A stretch of DNA of 64,000 nucleotides from Embiotoca jacksoni (GCA_022577435.1 JAKOON010000006.1:18877001-18941000); one strand, 5' to 3'; counted from the stretch's first letter, positions 49,080 to 62,280 are shown. The notes: generated by a model from the letters alone, not told the origin. Translations and numbers: made by a program.

Positions 49080-50550
49080 TTCAAGCTAAGTGTACCAAAC
49101 AAACTGGCAACTGCCTGTAGGCTGCATGCACACACGGGGCAGGATTTATCACTTGTTGACACTGCACAAGGCACATGTTTTGCGACTGTCTACACATCCA
49201 GCTTGTACCAGGTGTTCCTCTTCCGTCTGTTTACACAAAAACTGGCAAGTCGTCTCAACAGGAAATGAGCTCTCAGATGTGCCCCATATTGTATGAATGG
49301 CCCAGTAATGGAGTGGTTTGTCTCTTTATGTCTGCTGAGGGTTGATGACAGCGCACACATTAGAAGACACTTCAAGATACATTAACTTCTTACAGTGGTA
49401 AGAAATTAATCAAGACTTCTTTGCCACATAGCTTAATCAGACACAGACGTAATGACCTCTGTCCACTGGCAGAAGAGGCAAAAATCCAATTGAAAAATAA
49501 AAATAAATCCCTTTTGACTCCTGTCACAACAGACGCTGGCTGTTCTTGTTTATGTATGCACAGTTCTCTTGCCAGGTTGCCAGTTCTATACGGTTGTCTT
49601 GAGTGTGTTGATAATGTATTGTTGTTTGAGTTAATTCCATTTTTCTGAAGAGGCGGGGGTGACGTCTGAGGCTTCCCGGGTGAGAAGTGTGCCGTTGCTC
49701 CTCTTTATCGACTTGGCATTACGAGACTTAGACTTCTACAAGACAGAGGTGGAGATACAGATAGAGAGCATGAGGCGAGAGTTGACACGAGGTAAAGAAC
49801 AAGGAGAGCCAAAGAGGAAATCAAAAAAAGATAAGGTGATTAGATGCAGCAGAAAGAAACAGAGAAGTTGAAAAGAGAAGAGGAAAAAAAACAGGTTAGT
49901 CATGTTCAAATTAGCAGAGCGAAATCACCTGAGAGATTAGAAACATGTTTATCCCACTGGTTGTGTTTCCACACAGTTTGCCATGTTTCTAATTGTTAAA
50001 TTTGACCAGCCATCACAAAGAATCACAGAAAGCAAACAAAGCAGGCAAGGCAGACATGACCAAACAAATCACAGATGTAGGCAAGTTGAGCATTTATTCA
50101 TATTACTTCGAACAATGCACAAAAGTAAAACCCCAAAATAAGATAAAAAGGTGTCTGAATTGTCAAAACAAAACCAACAGGAGGTCTATAACATGAAAAC
50201 AAGTGTTAACATGTTGATTTATTTGAAATCTACAGAAAAGAATATAGTTAGAATATACTGTCTTCCCTTTAATAGCTTCTTGTAATGGAATTCCATTTAA
50301 ATGTACTTATAGTTAATGATACGTTGGCCTCCATAAACATCTAACTTCCCCTTTAATTGCACGAGTTACTGCACATTTTACTACGAGCACAGTGAGGACG
50401 CCATGCAAATTTCTGCCTTCCTCTCCCTCAGTGTCCCCTTCGGATCGTACTATTAAAAAAACTATGTAAAACAATGCGTCTGTGACTCACTGTTTATACT
50501 CATATGTGCATGTGCACACGTTCAAGATCACACACACTCGTGACTGCACT
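49080..50550. other. Intergenic, nothing firm recognised
   Basis: No recognised gene. A plus-strand frame at 49659-49871 (rich in Lys/Arg/Glu near its end) has no family feature or clear splice sites. Confidence 0.4.
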
Positions 50551-50559
50551 TAGGGCGTG

Positions 50560-50560
50560 C

Positions 50561-50612
<52 letters not shown>
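50560..50612. repeat. (GT)n microsatellite
   Basis: About twenty-five GT units with a GTGCGTGCGT lead-in, read directly. Confidence 0.95.
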
Positions 50613-50613
<1 letters not shown>

Positions 50614-51627
50614 CGTGAACGGCTCCAACATACACACATGCCAGAGTAACAAGTCAGAGGAAATGCGGCAAAGAAGCACTGGAACCAGCCGCACACATCT
50701 GGACCGGTTTAAGACTGTACAACACGAGCACACAGGCAAATACACACACACATTAACTACAAGCACAGATGACACAGAAATGTTCCCGTCAGTATGAACT
50801 AAGTAACAATTGCATAAGGAAATAGGATAATTCCTTGCATTTGGGTCATTCCAAAACAGAAACATGTTTATGGTACAAGGCAGTGTCGCCGTTCAGGCCT
50901 CGTTTTATGGGATTTGAGGAGTTTGATCGAGGTCACGCTTTGATGTTCTGCTCAAGTTTGCCTCATGGAAAATTTGACATGTTGGCTGGATGAAGTTACA
51001 CATGCTTGGAATTATATTTGTGCCTCGATTCTGCATGACTAAGGGACACAATATGAGCACAGATAGAAAATATTAGCACACACACAAATCATAGTTTGTA
51101 GAGAGGTTATTATCGAGCAAAGAGCAGTCCCTGCATGCCGTTACTCACAACTGGATTTTGATCGGGTTTAGACAAAACTGAATTAATAAACTTCAGTTTA
51201 AGGCTGACAGTGTGGCATATTGTAGCCAGAGACAGCAGGGAGGACAAATGAGAAGTGAGAGGGGTTACTGCTGATGTGAACAACAGCAAACATGGAAGCA
51301 CGGAGGTGATTTTAGTTTTATCAAAATAAATTACTATTTCCCTACAAAACGGAACATACATGAAAGCCGAACATGTTTTTGTGTGCTCAAAATGTTGAAA
51401 TGTTTTAATCCAAATCTAATGCCATACAAATAAACGATGTGCTCAACCAATAACAGGAAATATAGCAGTGCTTGGAACCTATGTCAATTATAATACACAT
51501 TTGCCCACAGTTTCTATGTTCAGCTCAAGGGGAGTTAAATAGTCTTTTAGCTTCAACACGGATAATATTTCATGGTGTAATGGTAAGTGGTCCCTGGAGA
51601 ATAGGACACGTCTTCTACCAGGGAGAC

Positions 51628-51682
51628 CCCCGAGGCGGCTGTGGCTCAGATGGTCGACTGGGTTACAACCTAATCATAAAGC
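51628..51682 (+). mobile_element. Truncated SINE head
   Basis: The segment GGCGGCTGTGGCTCAGATGG and GACTGGGTTACAACCTAATC aligns by eye with the first 50 nt of the SINE at 47424. The rest is absent. Confidence 0.55.
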
Positions 51683-51689
51683 TGACGTT

Positions 51690-53396
51690 ACAAAAACTGC
51701 AGATGTGACTGCGATTTGCCCGTGATAACAGAAATAAGCCTTCAGATCAACATAAATCACAAGGGAGCCATATTATACATTAAAATCAGCAAATTTCGAT
51801 GCAACGTGACACGACTGCAGCCGCAAGCTGAACGAAACTAAGACAGGAGAACTGAATCGGGCACGTTTAAGAATGTAAACTATTTTTTGTGGATTGAAAT
51901 GTTTCTGACATACACGACTGTGATACTACACGGTGTGCACGATTCTCAGCGTGACATTTAATTTTGATTGGATTAAAGAGGAAGTGAAAGAAGGAAACAC
52001 TTCAATAAGAAACACTGCTAAACATTAGTGTAGTGTTGGGTATCAGAAAATAAGACACAGGTTCCCTGTGTTGAATCAGTTGTGTAGTTTGGACCTCTGC
52101 GTGTTCTCATTCACATGCGGGTTGTGACCACACAGTGCTCATGGAAATTCCACTCTTTCAGTAGCACACGGCTACCAAACTTCAAACAGTGCAAATAAGC
52201 ATCAACCAGCTAACATGAATGAACAGTCACATCTTCTCTTGCGCTGCAGTGATACCGTGGCACAGTAAAGATTAGAGTTTGAAGTTTTTAGATTCAACAC
52301 TGTCGTGGCAAACATGAACGGACAACCTGAAGAGCCAAAGCGTTTCTGTTTACACTTACGCAAGCAGACATCGAAGCGGAAAGAATCGGAATAAATCACA
52401 CTTGCGTTCATTCATTATTCTGTTTTCTAGATTAGGGTAACACTATCATGTGCCATCTTTTTAACACGCTACGTTGTTTTTCTCTGATAAAAAAAGTGTG
52501 CCGTTTGAACTTATTTTTTGGTGGATTTCACCTCCATGCTGCACTTACTGTTCACGGAGCATGAATGAAGCTCAGCTCAAACACGAACAATACAAAATAC
52601 AGGGAGGACATTGAAATAAGTCTCCGGGTGTGTGCTCTCTTTAAACCTAGAGACTTTTTGCGCACTTGTGAAATGATAAATTGTGAATACAGCACTGACA
52701 TACCATCACCTTTAAGTTGAAACAGGCTTTTTAGCAAACAACTGCTTACTGTACTCACGAAACCAGCAGTAAAAGCTCAAGGTTCATTTGGAGTCGTGTT
52801 TGTGTCCACCTGATGACTGAGGGCCATATTATCTCCCCTTCAGGTCTGTTTTTGGTCCCTACCAACTCCTGAGGCGAATTTCTGTCTCTTTAGCACCTAC
52901 ATGTTTACCTGTGTTCATAGCTGCATGGTGAAGAGAATGGTAGGGTTTTAGAGTTTTCTCGCCAGAAACAGCTGCCTGCATGCGGCCAGAAGTACCAGAG
53001 CACTAAAAGTGAATTAAAACGAGTGTTGTGGGTCCAATATATGAACAGAGCCGAAACTCGCTGTAAAGCTGCATATTCAGCTGACAGGTTTTTCTCCACT
53101 ACGAGAAAACCATTTCTTACAGTCAATGTAAAAATATCACTTAAAACTGTTTTATGTAAATTAAGTAAAACAAAAACAAAAAAAGACCTTTTACAGATGT
53201 GGACTTTTAAAATTATGCAAATGTACCTGGATGTTTTTACTTTGGTTTTGTACTATTAATTAGATTTCACACTTTTGTTAGGCTGCGTTCAGCTAAACTC
53301 TCACAAAGGTTTTTGTTGCGTAACTGTTTGATTGACAGCTGTCCTGGTTGTACAGATCAGCATCTATCTACAGGGCTTTGATATTACCATCAGTCT
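51690..53396. other. Region downstream of lpar2, nothing else recognised
   Basis: Probably contains the lpar2 3' UTR on the minus strand close to 53396. I found no clear AATAAA on that strand near the stop, so its end is unknown. Confidence 0.4.
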
Positions 53397-53907
53397 TTAC
53401 TCTGAGTGGTTGTTTTGTTTGTGATTGCTGTCATCAACTCCGGTGCTCTCGGACAGTACCTCGTGCTCCAGGGTGTTAAAATGAACTTCCGAGGTGCCCT
53501 TGTGTTTCTTGCCCCGCCAGCACGGGCACAGGATTTCCCTGAAGGTGCTCCTCATGTCTTTGTCCCTGAAGCAGTAGATGATGGGGTTGACGAAAGAGTT
53601 GCACTCAGCCAGCACCAGGAAGTACTTCTCGTAGAGCAGCACCTGACACCTCTCGCAGCCAAGACCGTCGAGCAGCAGCACGACCAAGCCGGGTGTCCAG
53701 CAGATCACGAAGCAGCCTGTTGAGGGGGGGGGGCAGTATTAAGGATACTTAACGTCATAAGAAGACTTGAAATAACATTAGAAATCAAGTCACAGATAAA
53801 AGGGGAATTACTCGGAGGAAAGAAGATGAACAGAGTTGTAACGATTGTGAGAAGGTCGCTGAGGGGCAGAGAGGAAGCACCGTAAATTCCACTGTAGGCA
53901 ATGCACA

Positions 53908-53969
<62 letters not shown>

Positions 53970-56900
53970 TACATAGCATGTCAGCATGTGGAGTGGGTTT
54001 AGTCTGCATGATCAGATTTCATTATCATAATACTCGATTAGGCAGCTCAGGAATTCACTGTGTACACACATTTGTAGCACGTTCAGCACTAATATATGCG
54101 CACGGAAACGATAAAACCATGCAGGAACACGCACTCAATGTGTAATGCATTAGTCAGACCTCTGACCACAACCTATCTGTCACAACTGCACACTTAACCT
54201 CGTCTCTACATCTAAAACCTGACCCTCAGATAACAATTTTTAGACATGAAGAACAGCCAACAATGTGCGCAAAAATTTTTCCACAACCTCAAGGTCAAAA
54301 CAAGCTCCAAGTTTGCAACCCCCCTCAGCGGTGTCATACGAGCAGGAGAGAGGCTGTTTTCTGTCACTGCAACTGAACTATGCAGCTGCCTGTCAGGGCA
54401 CGCTCGGGGTTGTCCTTACCCTCCTCACATGCCGCAGAGGCCGAATCCCGGCTGCCGAGCGACAGGAGAAAGACACGTAATATTCCTAAAATTTTAAGGA
54501 ATTTAATCAAAGGTTCATAATGTGTAAGCAGAGGCACGGGAGGGCTGGGAAACCGAGGAAAGAAAGTGAGAGGAGCGAGGCCAGTTCAGCAGAAGACAAG
54601 AGGAATCAGTGGGAGTGAACGTGTGGGGGCGAACCAAGTGTGGTTTAACAAGTACAAACAAGATGAGAGCGGAACGTGCATGGCATCCTGTGAGTGCAGT
54701 GAAAGGTTGAAAGTGTTGAAAGACACAGGTGAACATTTCCCTGAAAACTAACTCTCATACTATGAGAAAAATCTGTTTAATGTACTAAAAGCAATGAATG
54801 AATACATGAAGACAACATTATCTGACAAAGTTAAAACAAGGCAGGATTATTTTGACTGTCTTCTCTGTGTTTTCTTGCCATTCTGGGGACTTTTTAAGCT
54901 AAACCTTTTGAAAAAAATAATTTTTTTTTTAACACTAAGCTTGATTATTGCTCATTTAATCACAAATCATTACAATGACAGAGTAATAATAAAATGTTTT
55001 GGTCCTTTAATGCCAATTCCTTTTTTAAATTTTTGCCAGTTCTAACCTGACTATTTTCAAAGCAGAAGAGCCGACCAATCAGCAAATGGTTGTTGTGTTT
55101 TCTGCTGCAAGATGCCCGCCACAGTTTACAACAACGTCCTCTTATGAAAAAGGGTCTGACACACAAATATCTTGACTAAACATAATGTTACATATTGTAA
55201 AATTTTTCCCATTGAAGGTGTGAAATATTAATAGAGTGTAAGTGGCTGACAGATGTGAGAATCTTTAAGTTTATTTGGTAAAAGGAAATATTCTTGATGA
55301 TTAAGCATAAAATTCACAAAAAAACTAAACTGAGATAATAAAATTATTCATTATGGCTGTGAGTTACTAGATGCTAAATGAATATATTTCAAGAATCATT
55401 AGGCATGTGTTGGAAATCAAAGAAATAAAACACATCAGCGATGTTACGAATCTGCTGATGAAAACAATGACAATGTGGTTTAAAACTTGAGTTTGGAGGT
55501 GGGGGGGGGCGGCAAATATTAAATATGTTTATAGTATTTACAAAATAAAATTAGGTTGGTTAGTGAAAACTTTATATCTTTTCTTTTTACTTTTGTAAGT
55601 TTAATAAAGTTTGAAGAGAATTAACAAATGACAGACTTTTGTTTTTATTGCATTTTACAAAATGTCCCAACTTTACCAGAAATGAGGTTTGTAAATTAGG
55701 GTTATTTTAATTCAAAATTAAATGGAGGATTAATTTTTTTTCTTGGTTAATTTGTTTGGCTTTTATAATGTCAGAAAATTGTGTTCATTATAATAATACA
55801 ATAGTTCAGAATTTCTTGGAGACCAAGGTGATGTCATCAGGTGTCATGTTTTGTCCAGTCAACAGTCCAAAACTAAAACATATTTCATTTGATCTCATTT
55901 TCAGACAAGGAATCGTACACATGTTCATGTTTTCTCTGCTACAGTGACGCAACACTGATGTGAATTTCTCTCTTGTAAATGAAGCCACAAACACAAACTG
56001 AGTGACACCGACAGGCTGTTTGTACTGTCAGATGCGTTATAGGATTACGTGACATATTAATTTACCAAACATGCCTACATAACGTAGTTTTAATGAGTTC
56101 AGTTTGATACGCTGCCCCTGATGTGTGCATGTACAGTGTGTGCTTCCTTTACCCAGGATCATGGAGACGGTCTTCATCAGGTTGAACACCGTGTCTCTGT
56201 GTCTCATCTGCGTGGTGTGCTGCGACATCTGCTTGCTCTTGTGCCTGACGTAGAGAAAGATGCGGGTGTAGACCGCCACCATGATGGAGAAGGTCAGCAG
56301 GTTGAGAAGGCCCCAGAACACCAGGTAGCTGCGGCTGTAGAGCGGCGCCATGGTGGAGCAGTTCACCAGGTCGCACAGGCAGTGCCAGCCCATGGTGGGA
56401 ACCAGGCCCATGATTATCGCCACCAGCCAGATGAAGACCATGATGACGAAGACCCGCCGGGTGCTCATCTTGCTGTGCAGCTGCATGTTGAAGATGGTTT
56501 GGTGACGCTCTACGGCCACGGCCAGCAGGTTGAGGACGGAGGCCGTCAGGCTGGTGTCGATCAGCCCCTGTCGCACAAACCACTGGTACTTGGTGAGCTT
56601 AATGGTCCAGGGACCAGTATGAAACATCAAGTGGAGGTAGGAGACACCTGCGAGGAGAAGCAGAGGTTTTTAAGAGGTACACACTTTACTTGGGTTCATA
56701 CAGTGTTGGGTCAGAGCGGACTGTAAGACTGGTTTAAACCTACTGACTCCCTCTCCTATGTTTTAATAGATCAATAGTAGTTTTAACATTTTTACACCTA
56801 ATCTCTGAAGTCATAGTTTTGTAGCCAGAAATCTTGAAATTTTCACTTTCCCGAAATCTTTTCCTTCGTTAGCGGCTACAGGAAAAAACATATCTTGGCT

Positions 56901-58544
56901 GAAGTAATTGTTAATGAGTGGGGAGGAGAATTAAACCACTCAGGAAATAAGTTAAATAACACTATATAGAAAATACTTCATGGAAAATATTCAATTTTGA
57001 TCAAGTAAATCACTCAAATTTAAACATGCTACAAACTAAAACTAAATGATATTTCATGATTTGGCCCCAAAAATGATCAAGTCCCCTGATTTGTCTGGAA
57101 TAGCCTTTTATAATTAATAATCTAGAAAGTTGATGACCAGCGGGAACCCTGTACAGGTATAAATGACAAAAGCAGGCAGACAATATTCAAAGTTTACCTG
57201 TCGAACTAAACTTCACTTTATATTCATGGTTTATTTAAAAAGTCAATAAAAATCACTATAAGAAACGCCTTCCGAGGTTTAGAGGTTGTATTGAGTTCCC
57301 ATTACCATGCAACCACAGCCAGGGCTGCAGAAACAGTATTTCTGCCAATATTGTTATTAGGATTTCATACATTCTTCAGGAAATATTTCAACAAGTCTGA
57401 CGTAATAAACTTTCTGTAATAAAGGTGCATTTTTCTGCTTTTACTAGAAGCCGACCGGCCCTTTCACTTTAGCAGCACAGTTCGGAGGCGAGTAAGTATT
57501 TACTGTACGTCGTTAAGCAACACACATCAGCAGCATCATGACAGATTACTCAGCATTTAAACTTAACTGCAGAAAATCTTTACTTTTATCACATTTGTAC
57601 TCCAGATAGATACATCCCAGCTACCGCACACTGACTACTAGCTCAGTGAGTGCTATAAGTTTCTACTGTAAGTGACTATGAGTTGTACTTTAGACGTCAA
57701 ACACCTCAGCAAAGATAGGGTTAACTTACAAAGTGCATTTCTAAAGTCATTAAAACATCCATGTGCGCCTGACAAACTGCTCAATTTCCCAAATATCTAA
57801 ATTATCCTTCAACCAAATGTGAACATCGTCATGATTGTAATATTTGGAGACAATATGGCCAAGAATTATTCATTATATCAGTAGTTCCCCGCAATATATT
57901 AAAAAAAAGTGTCATAATAAAGTCGATTTTTATATGTACAATGAATTCATGATACCTGGACGGACTGGCCAATAAAAGTGGTTAATTCATTTAATTGACA
58001 CTTCCCACTATTAGACAATAAGCTTCAGCCTTCAGCAGCAAAATCCGCAAACTCCTATAATCCAACTTTTAGTTTGTAAATGCATTCTGCTGGAAAACAA
58101 TACAACACATTAAAACCTCGCAGAAACAGATTTTTTTTAAAGCTTTTCCAGCCCAGTATAAAAGCTGAAAATGTCCCTTGCAAAATAACTCCAACTGTCA
58201 AATCAGGCCAGGGTTTACTGTGTATTTAGGTAACTATTTGTTCTAGTCACATAATAACAAAGAAGCACATAAAGTAAAATGATGGTACCTGAGAAGAGGT
58301 CTGCCAAAGCCAGATTACCCAACAGGTAGTAGATGGGAAAGTGAAAGCGTCGGTTTTTTAAAATGGCCGCAATGACCAGAAGGTTGGAAAAAATAACGAC
58401 GAAGCAGACCGTCATGCCCAGAGGGACGACCACATAGTCACGCGTGCGCCAGTGGTCACTGATGTTCTTGCCACTCTGCTCGTAGAAAAATCGGACAGAC
58501 CGGTTGTAGTAGCATCCCTCTTTGTCCTCAGTCGTTGTATCCAT
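53397..58544 (-). CDS. lpar2: Lysophosphatidic acid receptor 2 (class A GPCR)
   Basis: Three coding exons on the minus strand: 58544-58289, 56647-56153 and 53716-53397 (TAA), 356 codons, joining at phase 1 with GT-AG ends. The N-terminus (MDTTTEDKEGCYYNRSVRFF) carries N-glycosylation sites and the CYYN...FFY pattern of LPA receptors. TM1-2 include NLLVIAAILKNRRFHFPIYY and LGNLALADLFSG. TM3 ends in the Edg-family ERH in place of DRY (VAVERHQTIF). The second loop has WHCLCDLVNCSTMAPLYS, TM6 has CWTPG, and TM7 has NSFVNPIIY. HWRTRDYVVV, YYLLGNL and LLLDGLGCE match LPAR2 better than LPAR1. LPA receptors respond to lysophosphatidic acid at the plasma membrane and couple to Gi, Gq and G12/13. The start has an adequate context and no upstream in-frame Met. 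Cysteines after helix 8 (LCPCW) are probable palmitoylation sites. Teleosts may have two lpar2 copies; which this is cannot be told. Confidence 0.93.
53910..53967. repeat. (AC)n microsatellite in lpar2 intron 2
   Basis: About twenty-eight AC units, read directly, about 200 nt upstream (on the gene strand) of the last lpar2 exon. Confidence 0.95.
54000..56152 (-). other. lpar2 intron 2, mostly unrecognised
   Basis: AT-rich intron. A segment at about 55627-55700 (TTGCATTTTACAAAATGTCCC followed by an AACTTTACCAGAAATGAGGTTTG phrase) resembles the terminal part of a fish DNA transposon whose ends read 'acgtcccaactt...ggaattggggttg'. No extra exon is seen. Confidence 0.45.
56655..58288 (-). other. 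lpar2 intron 1, nothing recognised
   Basis: AT-rich intron between the first two coding exons, without visible gene, RNA or clear mobile element. Confidence 0.45.
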
Positions 58545-58720
58545 GCTGAGACCTCAGGTGGACGTGGGATCAGAGAAGAGTCGAAGAGGACGGAGAGGTG
58601 GGCGGCGCTGCAGACTGGAAGCACAGGACTAGGGCGGCATTCAGTCTCGCCCCCTGTGGTGGGGTGAAGATCGGCATGCCATCAGCTGGACAAGTGAGAG
58701 CTGGAGGGATCCAGTTTGAT
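58545..58720 (-). promoter_or_regulatory. lpar2: Upstream region of lpar2, possible 5' UTR exon boundary
   Basis: On the minus strand a CTTCACCCCACCACAG stretch near 58660 looks like a splice acceptor, about 115 nt before the ATG. The coding exon may therefore start within the 5' UTR, with a further non-coding exon upstream. This is an inference. Confidence 0.3.
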
Positions 58721-58944
58721 GTCTGAGGCCTTTACCGTGTGGAGCTCTGGATACACGTCTACAGCCTGCGGGGAGCACAGACAGCAAACACAGACATTAT
58801 GCATCGTTACAGTGCAATGGACGTTTCATTTTGAAACTACGAAGGAACATTTAACCACATCGCCCAGCATATATCGCATGCTGCGCACCGAAACTCTACC
58901 AACACGTCATTGTTAGAAATTATTGCAAAATTTCCCCACCCACA

Positions 58945-59135
58945 CTTTACATGTAGCTGATGCTTTTATCCAAAGCGACTTACAACACACTGACGGTACA
59001 CCATCGGGAGCAATTTTAGGGTTCAGTGTCTTGCTCAAGGACACTGAGGCATGTGGACGGGAGAAGCTGGGGATCGAACCACCAACCTTCTGATTAGTGT
59101 GCTCACTCTACCAACTGAGCTGCAGCCTCTGAGAC
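58945..59135 (-). mobile_element. tRNA-derived SINE, reverse orientation
   Basis: The reverse complement matches the SINE at 47424-47618: CAGCTCAGTTGGTAGAGTGA head, GGTTGGTGGTTCGATCCCC B box, AGTGTCCTTGAGCAAGACAC, and AAGTCGCTTTGGATAAAAGC tail. It is the cleaner of the two copies at its B box. Confidence 0.85.
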
Positions 59136-59459
59136 CTGAATGTGAACAGAGCTCCAGACGATAATCCCAGTGAAGATGTGAGCCTAGTCAGCACCCACAC
59201 ACTGCCTTGGCCTTTCATTTTGTTGAAAGTGACTAAAGGTGAGAAGCTGCTACCTGTGTGCTTGGTATTGATAATTACAACAGCAGAATCTCTGTATTTT
59301 GCCATCCTATGTTTCTCAAGATTTAATCGCCAGTGAAGCTAACTCACTTCCCGCTGAAAACACTGAAGTAGTGTGGAGGCACCTTGATGTGCACGGAGCA
59401 AGAGAAAGTATAACCTTTGTGATTAAGTATTCCAAGTTATGTCACTTGATCAACATCAG

Positions 59460-60085
59460 CACCAGAGTTACACCCATTTTTGTGACATCCGTGATTTCTC
59501 CATGCAACTGAAACTTGAGCATAGAGCGCACATCAAAGTGTCTGTCAAATTTTGGGGGAACAGGAGGGAGTCATAGGATGCCAAATCCAGTGATCAGAGA
59601 TGGTGGAGAGCGACAGTTGTGTTGTTGCGGGTGAGAAACCTCCGCTGACAGGTCCATCAACATGTTGGAGATCCCCAAGTGCCATCACGCCACAGTTCAG
59701 GTCATTTGTTTTTCCTCAGATGTTCTGCCCTTCTTGAAACACTAATGCCACTGGAGACATCTCACCCAGCTCATCGCTTCATTGTTGCAGGCTTTCTGAA
59801 GCATTTCAGGGGTCTCTCTTGCCTATTTCCTCAGTTTGACGCAAAATTTGACGCGTGCTCTCTTCTCAAGTCCACGGAGACATCGCCAGCAGACCCAGAT
59901 CAGTGGCCACAAAAACATGTGTACCTCAGGTGCTGATGTTGATCAAGCAATGAAGCTTGGAATACTTATTCACAAAGGTTATAGCTTCTCCCTTCTCCGT
60001 GCACATCACGGTGTTGCGCATCGTTCACGCGCAACAGGAGCAGTCTCTGAACTTTTTGATCCTGCCTGGTATTAAGAGTTGATGT
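59460..60085 (+). mobile_element. Mariner-family transposon relic, second copy
   Basis: The N-terminal start is degraded (GAGCATAGAGCGCACATCAA, about 59519-59540, the equivalent of the EQRA-IK start). A CATCACGCCACAGTTCAGGT phrase and a long degraded middle follow. The last part (59915-60080) is clearly homologous to 20060-20215, sharing GATGTTGATCA and AAGGTTATAGCTTC with CACGGTG. No intact frame. Same orientation as the copy in the SOUL intron. Confidence 0.7.
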
Positions 60086-60617
60086 GGCCCGAAAAATCTG
60101 TATCATCATCTCGGACTCTGGGAAATTGTAATGTCCGTTATTCACTGTCTTCTCACTGTATGTATTATAGATCAACATATAAATCAATGACACTGATATA
60201 TTATTTGATAATGCACAAAAAAAAAACACTTCAAGAGATCCAATGAAAGAAAGACAATATCCTTCACAGTGCTTTTCGGTCTGTAAAATAAGGAATATGC
60301 GAGGCTTTATGACTGGGACGCTGTAATCGCAACCAACCAGAGTTCAGAGCAAAACTTAACCTTCACTTCATGCACAACGTGGCCAACAGCAACGGGCTTT
60401 AATCCTCTATTTACAGTAAACGGGCCCCGGCTGCACGGTGCGTCTGGAGTCAACAACACTCCCTCACACATTCTCCATTTTCCTGTGATAGCCAGCGAAG
60501 CGCCATCGGCTCCAAGTTCAACTCTCAACAATGGAAAGAGCAGAGCAGCTCCCTACAGCAGAGACACACCTCACAATTACACAATCCAGCTATGTAACTC
60601 TATCTCAATCCAAACAG

Positions 60618-60702
<85 letters not shown>
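60618..60702. repeat. (CA)n microsatellite, about 42 units
   Basis: Longest CA array in the window, uninterrupted, read directly. Confidence 0.97.
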
Positions 60703-60710
<8 letters not shown>

Positions 60711-60958
60711 ACTTCAGTGACACCCACTCTTCTACCAGGGGTGTGAGGGAAGAAATGCCAAATCAGAAACAGAAAAATGTGGAGACAGTAAGAACTTTAG
60801 AGGCTGAAGACTGAAATGATGGAGGAGAAGAAAAGGGTTTGATTAAGGCAACAATTCATAACAGTTGAGGAAAGTTGAAAAACTGCGGTTGTGAGAGAAT
60901 GAGAACGGATCAAACGAGTCAAAACAAGACGACGACTCAGGCCAACATTATTATAATA

Positions 60959-61044
60959 ATAAAGCATTTGTGGCAGGTGTATGTGCAAATGTGTCTTTAC
61001 AGTTATAGACACATTTGCACATACACCTGCCACAAATGCTTTAT
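60959..61044. repeat. Perfect inverted repeat, 38-bp arms, 10-nt loop
   Basis: The left arm is 60959-60996, the loop 60997-61006 (TTACAGTTAT) and the right arm 61007-61044. Every base of the right arm is the exact complement of the left arm. It would form an 86-nt hairpin in either strand. A CA array (61052-61074) follows. It does not resemble a transposon end I know. Confidence 0.97.
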
Positions 61045-61704
61045 GAACAATACCACACACACACACACACACACAGGGTCTCATACATGTGGTGTGCAGA
61101 CAGTATGGGGAAGTTTACTTTTCTTCTAGTTCTATCGGAGACATGAGGTGTCAATCAAGCACTAAAACTGTAGTCAGGGCTTCACTGGTATCTGCCAACT
61201 CTCACGACTGATATCAGTGCGCTTTAAGTTTAAAAATGTAAAATCTGTCGTCTTCATCACGTGGAGTTGAATGGGAAGTTTGAAAGCATATGCACATTGA
61301 TACCAGCCGTACAACACACACAAAAAGAAGAATAGGCTGGTTAGTAAATCAATAGTTAAAAAAAATAAATAAAATAAAATAAAAACTCTTCTTATGTCAT
61401 AACTGAGTGTTTGGGCTCTACTCCAGTGTTGACTGTACAGAAGTCTCATTTCAGATGGCACCTGCAGGTCCGTGGCCTTTGATTATCTGTTCCAGAACTG
61501 GGCCGCACAGAAAGAATAAAAAAAACTTTGATTTATCTATTTTTATTTGATTTACATTAGCCTGCATGGTGTTGTATTTTGAAAAATGACCACTTCCGTC
61601 CACGCCTCTTTGTTTGTTTTTGTTGCGTGACAGAGACATGTTTACCGTTGTTTTGTATCGCATCCTGTTTTGACAACACTCCGTAAATAATTGAGGACTG
61701 AGGA

Positions 61705-62280
61705 GACCTGTTGCTGGAGTTTTGAGAATGAAACGTTGTCCAATTCTTGCCTGATGTCGGAGTTCAGCTTCTCAACTGTTCAGGTTCTTCTTAGTTGTAT
61801 TTTTCGTTTCATGATGCACCAAATTTGTTAAAGGGGTGACGGGTCTGGACTGCAGGAGGTCAGTTTATCACCCAGACTCTTCTACTAGAGAGCCATGCAG
61901 TTGAACTACGTGCAGAACACAGTTTGACATTGTTTAACTGAAATAAGCAAGACCTTCCCTGAAAGAGACGTTGTCCGGGTGGCAGCATACGTTGCTCCAA
62001 AACTTGAATATATCATTCAGCATTAATGGTTCCTTCCCAGACGTACAAGCTACCGATGCCGTGTGCTCTAATGCACATGGCCGCCGCCTTCTCTGGAAAG
62101 CGCTGTAATCAGCATTTGTGGATGCAGCGATGAACTCTAGTCACAGACAATGGTTTTCACAAGTTCCTCTTAGCCCAGACTATGTTTCTCACTACAGATT
62201 TGTGTCTGTTTTTAATGCAGTGCTGCCTGAGGGCCCGAAGATCACGGCCATCCACCATTCACAACAACACAAATAAATCA
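61705..62280 (-). mobile_element. Tc1-like DNA transposon relic, degraded
   Basis: Phrases such as TGCTGGAGTTTTGAGAATGA, GACCTTCCCTGAAAGAGACG, TTGAATATATCATTCAGCAT with TGGTTCCTTCCCAGACGTAC, and GAGGGCCCGAAGATCACGGC match, by memory, the reverse strand of a common fish Tc1-like transposase gene. The transposase would be on the minus strand. Large parts are missing and no inverted ends are seen. Confidence 0.65.

Noticed and set aside
49659..49871. 70-codon Lys/Arg/Glu-rich plus-strand frame
   Set aside because: Low complexity near its end only, with no recognisable motif and no convincing splice or promoter context.
56121..56726. 201-codon plus-strand open frame over lpar2 exon 2
   Set aside because: It is antisense to a well-supported GPCR exon and has no family features.
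60618..60702. Long regular arrays as CRISPR
   Set aside because: They are simple dinucleotide repeats without spacers, in a vertebrate genome.
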